36,267 nucleotides of DNA, taken from NCBI GenBank assembly GCA_964371945.1, contig CAYJPA010000061.1, positions 1 to 36,267 on the forward strand, in the 5' to 3' direction. Source of the stretch: CAYJPA01 sp964371945 (GTDB lineage: Bacteria > Chloroflexota > Chloroflexia > Thermomicrobiales > UBA6265). A model generated the notes under the pieces. That model worked only from the letters and a program-made list of their open reading frames with translations. It searched no databases and was not told where the DNA came from. This document shows, piece after piece, positions 21,968 to 29,734 of the stretch (position 1 is the first letter of the stretch; each line of letters opens with the position of its first letter). Made by a program: the position numbers and the translations under genes.

Positions 21968-24385
21968 ATGAAACAGCGACTGGACGCCATCCGCGCTGCA
22001 GGGAACAAAAGAGGCGGCGGACGTCCGCCCGTTTGGGCTGCCATCGGCCTAACCCTGCTGCTCGCCGCCGCGGCGATCGTTGGCGTTCTCAGCCTTTCCG
22101 CCTCGCTCGACGAGAAGCGCGACGCTGCATCACTGGCTCAAGAGATCAGTGTTCTGGTCAACTCTGTCTACGGCTCACATGCGGCAACGATCGGCTCGAC
22201 ACCTGGCTCGGAGTTGAGAGCCGCCGCGGCCATCGTTCACCTCGATTCCGCGGTTGTCGCGCTGGGCGAACTTGACTCCAGCACAGAAACCCAGAACTTG
22301 ATTACTGCATTTGGGTTGCTCAAACAAATCGTACTCGACAACGAACAAGGTATCTTGACAGGCCAACTAACCGCTCCGCAAGCGGAAGCCGCTGCCATCG
22401 AGGGCAACCGGGCCGTTATCGAGGCCGCGGTAGTCGCCAGCAGCTCGATCAGGCAGTCAGCGGTCACGACCGAGCGCTTATTCCAGGTCTTGATTATCGG
22501 CCTGTTCGTGCTCGCCGGAGCTTCGGTCGTTGGACTCGTCCTTTCAGCCAACTCCCAGCGAAAATCGGCGAGATCGGAGCGTGCTCAACTCGAAAATCGC
22601 TTCCGGGCAATGCTGCAGAACGGCGGGGATGTCATTTCCCTGCTCGATCGAAACGGAAACGTGCAGGCTCAGACGTCGTCCATGTTGCGATTGCTTGGCC
22701 GGAGCGATTTTTGGCTGACGGGCCGCGCATTCGGTGAGATCGTTCACCTCGACGAGCGCCCGCAACTAAACGAACTGATCCAACGCGCAATTCAGCATCC
22801 CGGCGAAACGGTTCAGAACCGGCTCCGGCTTTCACACGGCGATGGAAGCTACCGATGGTTCGAGGTTCTGGCCGTCGATCTGCTTAATCAATCAGAAGTC
22901 GACGGTGTGCTATTGACTTGCCGCCTGGAGGACGAGGCGAACCGAGTTGCTCCCGCAAAGGCGTTGGCTGGCCCTACTCTCGTGCAGCACCCGGTCAGTA
23001 GGCTTCTGTCCGAGCCGTTTTTCCGCGATCGGCTGCAGCACGCTCTGGTTCGTTCCGCACGAAAGGACGAGCCGGTTTCGTTGTTGGTCATCGACCTTGG
23101 TCCGAAGGAAGCCCTGAACAGCCTTTCGGACGATGCGCGCGCGGCCGTTCTGCGAACCATCGCGGGCCGGATTGCGCGCTCGATTCGCGGTGAGGACTCC
23201 GCGGCTCACCTAGACGGTTATGAGCTGGCAATTGTTCTGGAAGATGCCGATATCGATCGGGCGCGTAATGTGGCCAGTCGCGTGACGGAGCAGATCCAAA
23301 CGCCTGTTTCGCATCTGAACGGTCAGGTCAAGCTGTCAGCTCACATTGGGATCGCGGTCAAATCCGACCCGCGCGACAATGTGGAAACGATGTTGCTGGA
23401 TGCACGGGCATCGCTGCGTGGAAGCGTGGCCACGGTGAATGTCGAGAGCCAGCATCACGAACGCAAGGATATCGATGTCGTTGTTTCCGTGGTAGCCACC
23501 AACGGATCGACTCCAAAGCCCGACTCTTTCGCCGCGCTTGCGGTTTCCGGCGGCAGCTTGAACGAGCGAATCGCGATTGCGCTGAAGTCCGAGCCACCGG
23601 CGATCGAACAGAGGCCAATTGAAGTGACCGACGATCGCGTGTTCGATCCGGCTCAATTTGAGATTCAGTTCTTACCGGTGCTTGCTCTCCAAACAGGCGA
23701 AATTGTGGAGATCGAGGCGGTTGCCCGCTGGCGACAGCCGCACCGCGGTCTTGTCGCGATCGAAGCATCCGGCATGGCCGATTTTGTGACGCCATGGGTC
23801 TTTGAACGCGCCTGCGTGGTCGCGCGGTCGCTTCCGCCGACGCGCTCGGGCCGGCGGGTCCGTGTGAGTATGAACATCACGTCCGCCACGCCGCTTGACG
23901 AGGTGCTGGTCGACGGGGTCGCCGGAGTGCTGCTGACGACCGGTGTCGATCCCGCGGGGATTCAACTGGAAATCCCCGTGCGGATGCTCGATGAAGACGA
24001 TCCGACCTACGAGACCGCGATCTCGGTAGTGAAACAGCTTCGTGACCTTGGGATTTGCCTCGCGATCGACGGCACGGGAGCGGATATCGATCGACTGCCC
24101 GATATCGCCAACATCCCGGTCAGCGCGGTGAAGATCGACCGATCCGTTGTGTCACTACTCGATCGTTCGGCGGATCGGCGGGCGCTCGTGCGCGAGATCG
24201 TGGAGCGCGCGCAGCCATTCAATGTGTCGGTGACGGGAACCGGGGTCGAGACCCTGGAGCAGGCGGAGCGACTCTGGGATTTGGGCGCGGATCAGGGCCA
24301 AGGCCCGCTCTTCTTCCGCCTGGTGACCGAGGAGCAGCTCCATGCGCTGTTCACGACCGAAGGCGCAATGGCGGCGGCGGATTAG
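21968..24385 (+). CDS. Membrane PAS/GGDEF/EAL protein with degenerate catalytic motifs
   Basis: An 805-residue membrane signalling protein. TM1 is at about 22-45, a helical outer domain follows to about 170, TM2 is 171-194, a PAS domain spans about 205-320, a GGDEF-like domain 340-460 and an EAL-like domain 560-800. The GGDEF loop reads DGYEL. In the EAL domain, EAL is EAV, DDFG is reduced to DGTG, and the late AEGVE glutamate is missing (GTGVE), although MNIT, the following Glu (QLEI) and VKIDR are kept. It is therefore probably not an active cyclase or phosphodiesterase but a c-di-GMP or partner sensor. ATG 21968 has GGAG seven bases upstream. The TAG stop shares its G with the first unit of a period-7 array. 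Confidence 0.88.
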   Translation: MKQRLDAIRAAGNKRGGGRPPVWAAIGLTLLLAAAAIVGVLSLSASLDEKRDAASLAQEISVLVNSVYGSHAATIGSTPGSELRAAAAIVHLDSAVVALGELDSSTETQNLITAFGLLKQIVLDNEQGILTGQLTAPQAEAAAIEGNRAVIEAAVVASSSIRQSAVTTERLFQVLIIGLFVLAGASVVGLVLSANSQRKSARSERAQLENRFRAMLQNGGDVISLLDRNGNVQAQTSSMLRLLGRSDFWLTGRAFGEIVHLDERPQLNELIQRAIQHPGETVQNRLRLSHGDGSYRWFEVLAVDLLNQSEVDGVLLTCRLEDEANRVAPAKALAGPTLVQHPVSRLLSEPFFRDRLQHALVRSARKDEPVSLLVIDLGPKEALNSLSDDARAAVLRTIAGRIARSIRGEDSAAHLDGYELAIVLEDADIDRARNVASRVTEQIQTPVSHLNGQVKLSAHIGIAVKSDPRDNVETMLLDARASLRGSVATVNVESQHHERKDIDVVVSVVATNGSTPKPDSFAALAVSGGSLNERIAIALKSEPPAIEQRPIEVTDDRVFDPAQFEIQFLPVLALQTGEIVEIEAVARWRQPHRGLVAIEASGMADFVTPWVFERACVVARSLPPTRSGRRVRVSMNITSATPLDEVLVDGVAGVLLTTGVDPAGIQLEIPVRMLDEDDPTYETAISVVKQLRDLGICLAIDGTGADIDRLPDIANIPVSAVKIDRSVVSLLDRSADRRALVREIVERAQPFNVSVTGTGVETLEQAERLWDLGADQGQGPLFFRLVTEEQLHALFTTEGAMAAAD

Positions 24386-24440
24386 CTCCAAGCTCGAAGC
24401 TCCAAGCTCCAAGCTCCAAGCTCCAAGCTCCAAGCTCCAA
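24385..24440 (+). repeat. Period-7 array, eight GCTCCAA units
   Basis: Eight contiguous 7-base units: GCTCCAA, GCTCGAA and then six perfect GCTCCAA. The first base is the G of the TAG stop codon of the GGDEF/EAL gene. It faces an inverted array at 24614-24683. Confidence 0.95.
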
Positions 24441-24481
24441 GCAAAGTCTATGTCGTTTGGGATACAGTGATTCAAGGCGGG

Positions 24482-24500
24482 CGGCTGGTTTCGCCAGCCG
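24482..24500. repeat. Hairpin in the spacer between arrays
   Basis: CGGCTGG pairs perfectly with CCAGCCG around the loop TTTCG. GTAG follows three bases later. There is no T-run directly after it, but it lies between convergent genes and may still end transcription or be a REP-like element. Confidence 0.6.
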
Positions 24501-24546
24501 GTTGTAGTCGTGCAATTTATTTATTCCGCCAATGCTTTCGGACGGA

Positions 24547-24567
24547 CGCGATGAATCGCGCGGCTAC
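24547..24567. repeat. REP-like palindrome with CTAC flank
   Basis: CGCGAT and ATCGCG pair around GA, followed by CGG and CTAC (GTAG on the other strand). The CTAC end matches the REPs near 14.3 and 34.8 kb, but the stem and loop differ. Confidence 0.5.
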
Positions 24568-24613
24568 ATTTCTTCTAAAGAACGGTTTACTTACGAAATT
24601 CAGGTAAGCTTGC

Positions 24614-24683
24614 TTGGGGCTTGGGGCTTGCTGCTTGCGGCTTGGGGCTCGGGGCTCGGGGCTTGCAGCTCGAGGCTCAAGCC
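24614..24683 (-). repeat. Period-7 array, inverted, ten units
   Basis: Ten contiguous units of the TTGGGGC type (GCCCCAA on the minus strand), with variants TTGCTGC, TTGCGGC, TCGGGGC and TTGCAGC. On the minus strand the array begins at the G of the TAG stop codon of ispH. Together with 24385-24440 it makes an inverted pair around a 173-base non-coding spacer. Confidence 0.85.
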
Positions 24684-25684
24684 TAATAGGCTGGGACGTA
24701 GTCTGGATCGATAGGGCGGATGCCGCCTTCGGGTGGTGAGAAGCCACGGGCGGCAAGGTGATCGACGACCTCCTGGATCACGTCGTCCGGTGTCGAAGCG
24801 CCCGCGGTCACTCCGACCGTATGTGCCGAGGATAGCCACTCCTCCTGAATATCTTCAGGGCGTTCAATGTGATGGCTGGTTACGCCCATTGCGGCGCCGA
24901 CTTCTGCCAACCGTGCGGTGTTGCTGCTCTTTTTGCCGCCAATTGCAAGGATCAGGTCGCAATGGTCGCGCTCGACCAGCCGCTTGAGCGCATTCTGCCG
25001 CTCGCTGGTCGGTTCGCAGATCGTGTTGCAGAGTCGGAACTCTCCGCCTTCCGGCACGACCATCGATTGCAGCTCGCCCGCGAACTTCATCAGTTCGTCG
25101 ATGTTTTTGGTGGTTTGGCTGACGACGGCGACTTTGCGAGGCGGGGAGATCTTGCCTTCGCCTTTTTCACCGCGGCGGCAATTCCAAGGCAGGTCCGCGA
25201 TCTTCTTGGCCGAGATGGCCTTCGATGTCGCCGCCCATTCGATCACGCTCTTGACTTCGGGATGATAGGAGTCGCCGTAGACGACCAGGAAGTAGCCCTG
25301 GCGGACGAGCTTCTGGGCGAGCCGCTGAACCTTGGTCACGAGCGGACAGGTGGTGTCGATCAGCTCGACATTGGCGGCGGTCGCCTCGAGTGCGAGGTGC
25401 GGCCCCATACCGTGGGCGGTAATTGCAACCCGTTGGAAACCGCGAGTGACGGCCTCATCGACCGAGGCCGCGCCTTCGACGCCCTTGGTGCGCAGGCGGG
25501 CAACGACCTGTGGGTTGTGGATGATGTCGCCGACGGGAGCCACTGGGCCACTCTTGCCGGCCGCATCTTCGATGATATCGAGCGCCCGGCGAACGCCCCA
25601 GCAGTAGCCGAGCTCATCGGCCACGACGACCCGCTTGTTGGCGGTCAATTCGGTCGACGGCGCGGTCAGCATTGCATTGACCAT
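24683..25684 (-). CDS. ispH: 4-hydroxy-3-methylbut-2-enyl diphosphate reductase
   Basis: IspH (LytB) catalyses the last step of the methylerythritol phosphate pathway, making IPP and DMAPP with a 4Fe-4S centre. The three cluster cysteines are present in LGYCWGVRRA (C28), DTTCPLVTKVQ and LCNTICEPTSERQ. Substrate-binding His residues are in GDIIHNPQV, TAHGMGP and GDSYHPEVKSV, the latter with the catalytic HPE. SSNT and the GASTPD motif near the C-terminus are intact. Length is 333 residues from ATG 25684, which follows GAGGAA; upstream frame extension is not needed. It appears monocistronic, convergent with the GGDEF/EAL gene. Confidence 0.95.
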   Translation of the reverse strand: MVNAMLTAPSTELTANKRVVVADELGYCWGVRRALDIIEDAAGKSGPVAPVGDIIHNPQVVARLRTKGVEGAASVDEAVTRGFQRVAITAHGMGPHLALEATAANVELIDTTCPLVTKVQRLAQKLVRQGYFLVVYGDSYHPEVKSVIEWAATSKAISAKKIADLPWNCRRGEKGEGKISPPRKVAVVSQTTKNIDELMKFAGELQSMVVPEGGEFRLCNTICEPTSERQNALKRLVERDHCDLILAIGGKKSSNTARLAEVGAAMGVTSHHIERPEDIQEEWLSSAHTVGVTAGASTPDDVIQEVVDHLAARGFSPPEGGIRPIDPDYVPAY

Positions 25685-25859
25685 TAGTTTCCTCGAACGG
25701 GACGGCGGCGTGCTCGCGGGCCCGAATTGCTTCCATATGCTTGGACGAAATGCGATTGCAATCGCCAATGTGAAAGTATAGCCGCTCGCTCCCGGCGCTT
25801 CGTTTGGCTTGCGTTCTTGGACGTTGAGACGCTACAGACTGAACTAAGGTCACGAGCGG

Positions 25860-27188
25860 TTAGTACTGAACGAGCTCTTTGCCGTCCGCTTCGATCTTGT
25901 CGGTGTCGAGCGTGCCGACCATGCTTGCCGGCAATTCCTCTGGAACGGTGATGGTGTTTGGGTCGCCATCACTGACATAAAGGAATTCTGGATCGTTTTC
26001 AAAGACCGAAAACCAGTAGCCGCTTCCGCGACCGTCGATCCCGAGGTCCTCATCAAAGGCCTGAATTCGCGCGATGAAGACGGGATCGTACTCGGTGCTC
26101 ACGGGGGATTCGGTTGGCGCATCACCGACCATGAGACAGCCGATGATTTTGTAGCCGGCGCCATCCCACTCAAATCCTTCTCGTAGCCAGGCTCGCTGTT
26201 GCTGTTTCGTTTCGAGATCCGGGTAATTGCCAAAGGGCATTGCCAATATGTCCGGCTCGATTCGCGAGTCGAATTCCTTCAGTGCCAAGAACGCGCCCGC
26301 TAGCTCGGCCCGAAATGTGCCATCGTCCTGTTTCAACAAGTCGGTGTGATTAAGTGTGTGGTTGCCGATCTCATACTCGTTGTCCAGCAACCACTTGAGC
26401 TTCTGCTCGCAATACGGGAGTTGATCGTCATCTCGGGAACCGTCGACCGACCATCCAAAACAGAACTGGCCCTGGGGCAGAACAGCGAAAAACCCCCCTC
26501 GCCCAAAATCTGGATGCCGCGCGTAAAACGCTTCCATGATTCCAACCGCGGAATCCGGGTCGATCTCAACTGAGCCATCATCCTGGACGAGATAGCGAAA
26601 TTGACCGGTCGTGGAATCGTCGAAAGTCAATACGACGGGACGCTTGCCAGCAGGCGCCGCGATTCGATTCAGAACCAAATCCCGCAGTGGAATGACATAG
26701 AAATCACGTTCGTAAAGCCATTCCAGATCAGCTCTGAAGTCGTCAGCGGTGCGCACGAATTGTTCTTCATCATCTTCGTTCGTTGTGATGGTGTGGTACT
26801 CGAGCACGGGAATCATCCCCATCTCGTTCGGCTTGAATTCCTCGAGCTGATCGGCGTTCAACTTGACGCCGGTGACCAAGCCGGCCGCAGTCGTGGTTTC
26901 CTCGGTTGGCTCGGGTTCGTCGGTCGGAACGACCTCCGTTGCCGGTTCGGTATCGGCGTTCTCGAGCTCTTTGGATTCGGTCACTGTCGGAACGGGTTCT
27001 GAGGTCGCCGTACTTTCGATCCCAGCATTGATCTGGGCAATGAGCTCAGGCGGGGCGGTGCCTTCGATCCATTGAATTTGGGCTCCGCCGCCGCCGCCAC
27101 AATTCGTCAGGAGGAAGCAAAGGAGCGCGACCGGAGCGAATAGCCGGAGACGCTTCGGCCAACGACGCTGCGATATCGGCGAACCCAC
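25860..27188 (-). CDS. Lipoprotein polysaccharide deacetylase (NodB-like)
   Basis: A 442-residue exported lipoprotein. The signal sequence (RLRLFAPVALLCFLLTNC) ends in a lipobox with C30, then a Glu/Thr/Pro-rich linker to about residue 105. The NodB domain begins with MIPVLEYHTI, has the Asp-Asp of LTFDDST and the metal pair in NHTLNHTD, so Asp/His/His ligands are present. A long insertion containing GGFFAVLPQGQFCFGW precedes the histidines. It probably removes acetyl groups from a surface or peptidoglycan polysaccharide. GTG 27188 is preferred because AGGAGGT lies eight bases upstream. Confidence 0.88.
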   Translation of the reverse strand: MGSPISQRRWPKRLRLFAPVALLCFLLTNCGGGGGAQIQWIEGTAPPELIAQINAGIESTATSEPVPTVTESKELENADTEPATEVVPTDEPEPTEETTTAAGLVTGVKLNADQLEEFKPNEMGMIPVLEYHTITTNEDDEEQFVRTADDFRADLEWLYERDFYVIPLRDLVLNRIAAPAGKRPVVLTFDDSTTGQFRYLVQDDGSVEIDPDSAVGIMEAFYARHPDFGRGGFFAVLPQGQFCFGWSVDGSRDDDQLPYCEQKLKWLLDNEYEIGNHTLNHTDLLKQDDGTFRAELAGAFLALKEFDSRIEPDILAMPFGNYPDLETKQQQRAWLREGFEWDGAGYKIIGCLMVGDAPTESPVSTEYDPVFIARIQAFDEDLGIDGRGSGYWFSVFENDPEFLYVSDGDPNTITVPEELPASMVGTLDTDKIEADGKELVQY

Positions 27189-27338
27189 GGTTGGCGACCT
27201 CCTAGAACCCGGCCGGCAGCCCCACGTCAATCCTCGAAGAAACCGGGGTGGGGCAGAACAGGGTCGTGCCAGTTAGGCGAGTATAGGATAGCGCGTGACA
27301 TCGAGACGAAAACCCGAGATGCCTGAACTACGGTTCGC

Positions 27339-28022
27339 CTAGCTCAAATCCGGGTCCAGCAACAGGTCCAACTCCGCGAGCGATTCGACCTCGTGGTCAG
27401 GGCGCGCGGCGGGATGCGACCAGGGTAAGCCGGTGCGATTGATCCAAACAGCACGAATTCCCATTTGATTGGCGCCGGCGATGTCGAATTCCGGTGAATC
27501 GCCGATGACGATCGCGTGGCTCTCAGTCGCGCCGCCAAGGCGGAGTGCCTCACGGAAAATCGCACGATCCGGCTTTGCCGATCCGAACTCGCCGGAGATC
27601 AGCACGAAGTCGACGTGTGCATCCAGTTGGAGCAGCTCGACTTTTGCCCGCTGTACATCGGCTGGACCGTTCGTGATCAACCCGATTTTGCGTTCTGGGC
27701 GAGCCTTCCTGGCATGCAACAGCAGATCGTGCGCGTCCGGAAAGAGCGCAAGACCGTGGAATCGGTTGGTTTGATACCAGCGGCGTGACCGGGCAGCGTA
27801 TTCCGGTTCGTGGATTCCGAATCGGGAGAGCAATTCAGCAAAATGATCAGCGCCGTGAGGGCGGATCCTGATCGATTCCGCGATGATCGAGTCGAGATCG
27901 GCGGCGTCGGCGCCGGCCGCGGTAAAGGCGAGCTCGAAGGCAATCCGTAGGCGTTGCGCTCGAGCGCCCGCGTAATCGCAGAGGGTATCGTCGAGATCGA
28001 AGAGGATGAGATCGAGGGTCAC
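27339..28022 (-). CDS. HAD-superfamily hydrolase
   Basis: A 227-residue HAD phosphatase. Motif I is FDLDDTL with nucleophile Asp9, motif II is LITNG, motif III is the Lys in SAKPD and motif IV is IGDSPEFDIAG. The helical cap between motifs I and II is the C1 type found in phosphoglycolate phosphatase and YjjG-like nucleotidases. Substrate unknown. The start is uncertain: GTG 28022 is closest to homology, GTG 28037 is also possible, and neither has a strong ribosome binding site. It lies 150 bases upstream of the deacetylase gene on the same strand. Confidence 0.87.
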   Translation of the reverse strand: MTLDLILFDLDDTLCDYAGARAQRLRIAFELAFTAAGADAADLDSIIAESIRIRPHGADHFAELLSRFGIHEPEYAARSRRWYQTNRFHGLALFPDAHDLLLHARKARPERKIGLITNGPADVQRAKVELLQLDAHVDFVLISGEFGSAKPDRAIFREALRLGGATESHAIVIGDSPEFDIAGANQMGIRAVWINRTGLPWSHPAARPDHEVESLAELDLLLDPDLS

Positions 28023-28334
28023 GGAGCTCAGTCTCACAGTCGAGGTCGAGTTTCGCGGCAAGCCTAGGTGGGGCACACTCCACCGTCAAGCGAGGTGACA
28101 GGTCAGCTGTTTGAAGTCCTGCCTTGGGCACATCCAATGAGCTATGTTCTTTGGCTCCGATGGACTAGGACCACCCGAAATTAAGCGTGCTATGGTACTA
28201 AAGTGTGATTCGCGGATGTCGCAGCATGCAGCCAAAGCTGTAGGTTCAACGTAGGTTGATACACACTAGATCGCACAAGCGGCGATCTCGATGGAGGATC
28301 AGGTTGCTGAACACGACTGGATTAGAGGATCACA
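28023..28334. promoter_or_regulatory. Divergent intergenic region with a direct repeat
   Basis: A 312-base gap between the HAD gene and the divergent RsbRD_N gene without a convincing gene. GTAGGTT occurs at 28240-28246 and again at 28251-28257, an 11-base spacing that suits a regulator binding on one face of the helix. A weak -10-like TATGGT is near 28190. Nothing else is assignable. Confidence 0.3.
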
Positions 28335-28874
28335 ATGGAAGAATCGACACTACATGTTGCAGCAGATGACTATATCGCCGTGGATGCGTTCAAGATCGAA
28401 TCGTGCGGAAGTGCCCTTCCGCATATCGCGTTCAAACTCCGGGATCAGCGCTCGCGAATCATTGCTAACTGGGCGCTGAGAGTCGCAACGCTTCCTGCAT
28501 TTCGCGCGATGCCTGGTCTTGCGCTGCACGATGTTCAACGACACATTCCGGAAGTGCTTGAGAGCGCGCTCATCGCAATCTCCACATCGGATCCGACCAT
28601 GGATCCCGGTTCGCTCGAGCGGGCGGTTGAATTGGCGGGTGCGCATGGGCGCGCGAGGTTGCTCGACGATTTCACGGTCGGGGATGTATTGTCGGAGTTC
28701 AACGCGCTCAGTCGAGAGGTTTGGTCCGCATTCTGGAGAGTGATCGATCTCGACCATGAATTAATCGAGATCGTACGTGAGTTCGGTTCGCGACTCAGTG
28801 AGACGTTTGACGCAATCGGTATCGCCGCGGCCGAGGCGTGGTCAGAGGCCAAGTTAGCCGGGGCACGGACGTGA
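28335..28874 (+). CDS. RsbRD_N-like sensor domain protein
   Basis: A 179-residue all-helical protein resembling the RsbRD N-terminal sensor domain found at the front of RsbR proteins and some histidine kinases. Typical elements are FKLRDQRSRIIANWALRVAT near residues 33-52, the HGRARLLDDFTVGDVLSEFN segment near 104-123, and the LSREVWSAFW helix. No STAS, kinase or other output domain follows. Its stop overlaps the start of a receiver-domain gene by one base, implying a two-protein signalling unit. An AGAGGA motif precedes the ATG. Confidence 0.72.
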   Translation: MEESTLHVAADDYIAVDAFKIESCGSALPHIAFKLRDQRSRIIANWALRVATLPAFRAMPGLALHDVQRHIPEVLESALIAISTSDPTMDPGSLERAVELAGAHGRARLLDDFTVGDVLSEFNALSREVWSAFWRVIDLDHELIEIVREFGSRLSETFDAIGIAAAEAWSEAKLAGART

Positions 28875-29311
28875 TGGCAGATATGAGCTTCGATGTACCG
28901 ATATCACCGCCCAGGGAAGGAGTCTCCGGGGATCATAGCGAGGGAAAGAATGCAAGCGTACTGATTGTCGAGGACCAGCAAGCGATCGCTGAACTGTTGC
29001 TCGATGTTCTCAGCGATGCGGGCTTCTCGACGACTCGCGCGCCATCTGCTCTCACCGCGGCGGAGAACGCACAGAGGTTGCTGCCTGATGTCATCCTCCT
29101 GGACGTCATGATGCCGGATCGGAACGGATGGGAAGTGCTCGATGAGCTCCGCTCCAATCAGGCCACGAAACAGATTCCGGTGGTTATTATTTCGGCAGTC
29201 TACGATCGCACTGGACTTCATTCGATGCCGGCCGGCGGGCCGATCCGCTTTGCCGCGAAGCCGTTCGATATCGCCGATCTCGTCTCCACCGTGATCGATC
29301 TGACGAAGTAA
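28874..29311 (+). CDS. Stand-alone response regulator receiver protein
   Basis: A 145-residue single-domain receiver protein. The acidic pocket (VEDQQA), phosphoacceptor Asp in LLDVMMPD, the Ser in IISAVYD and the Lys in AAKPFD are all present, so it should be phosphorylated. There is no DNA-binding or enzymatic output; the N-terminal 30 residues are a disordered-looking tail. The ATG shares a base with the RsbRD_N gene's stop codon, so the two are probably made together. No cognate kinase is encoded in the window. Confidence 0.9.
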   Translation: MADMSFDVPISPPREGVSGDHSEGKNASVLIVEDQQAIAELLLDVLSDAGFSTTRAPSALTAAENAQRLLPDVILLDVMMPDRNGWEVLDELRSNQATKQIPVVIISAVYDRTGLHSMPAGGPIRFAAKPFDIADLVSTVIDLTK

Positions 29312-29734
29312 CCTTCAAATTTCGGAGTTATCAGTCGTCGCCAACCCCTAACTGAGCTTCTCTGCGGTTGACCTCATCCCAGCCCAAGAGAACACACCGC
29401 GCTCGGACTCCTGGTTAGTGAGATTCTCACCTCTATGGGTGACGACTTCACAAATGCACGTCCAGGCCTTGCGCGGATCGAAACAATACGCATAATGGGT
29501 CGAACGACCCAATTGCGATTCAGGCGTTCGGTCAGAAGCCGGTATCCGGTCTTGCGTTCCCGTTTCCAGTGCGAATCCCAACGTCAGTCGCCTTTTCCCC
29601 AACGAAAGGAGGCCACGTCCACAAGTAACCGAAATCCCAGCACCTGCTGGCGGGCGTATCCCGTCGCACCGTCGGCCAACGGCCGCCTCAGACGGGGCCT
29701 TCGCACAGTGACGTACGACCACGGAGGAGAGTTC
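29312..29734. promoter_or_regulatory. Long untranslated leader before the peptide-type binding protein
   Basis: A 423-base stretch with no convincing gene; one frame is open through it but has no coding character. It holds the palindromes GTGAGATTCTCAC at 29418-29430 and TGGGTCG/CGACCCA at 29496-29511, and the gene's strong GGAGG site at 29723-29727. The promoter and possible structured leader of the transporter operon should lie here. It does not match a T-box or other riboswitch class that I can recognise. Confidence 0.4.

Noticed and set aside
24155..24475. Minus-strand open frame with a repeated SLELGAW peptide
   Set aside because: It is the translation of the GCTCCAA array and the antisense of the EAL domain; such peptides are artefacts of this repeat.
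24385..24683. CRISPR array
   Set aside because: The units are 7 bases long and contiguous, with no spacers and no cas genes nearby.
29312..29734. T-box leader
   Set aside because: No T-box consensus (AGGGTGGNACCGCG-like) or terminator/antiterminator pair is present.
29435..29734. N-terminal extension of the family 5 binding protein
   Set aside because: The frame is open upstream, but the strong ribosome binding site and twin-arginine signal place the start at 29735.
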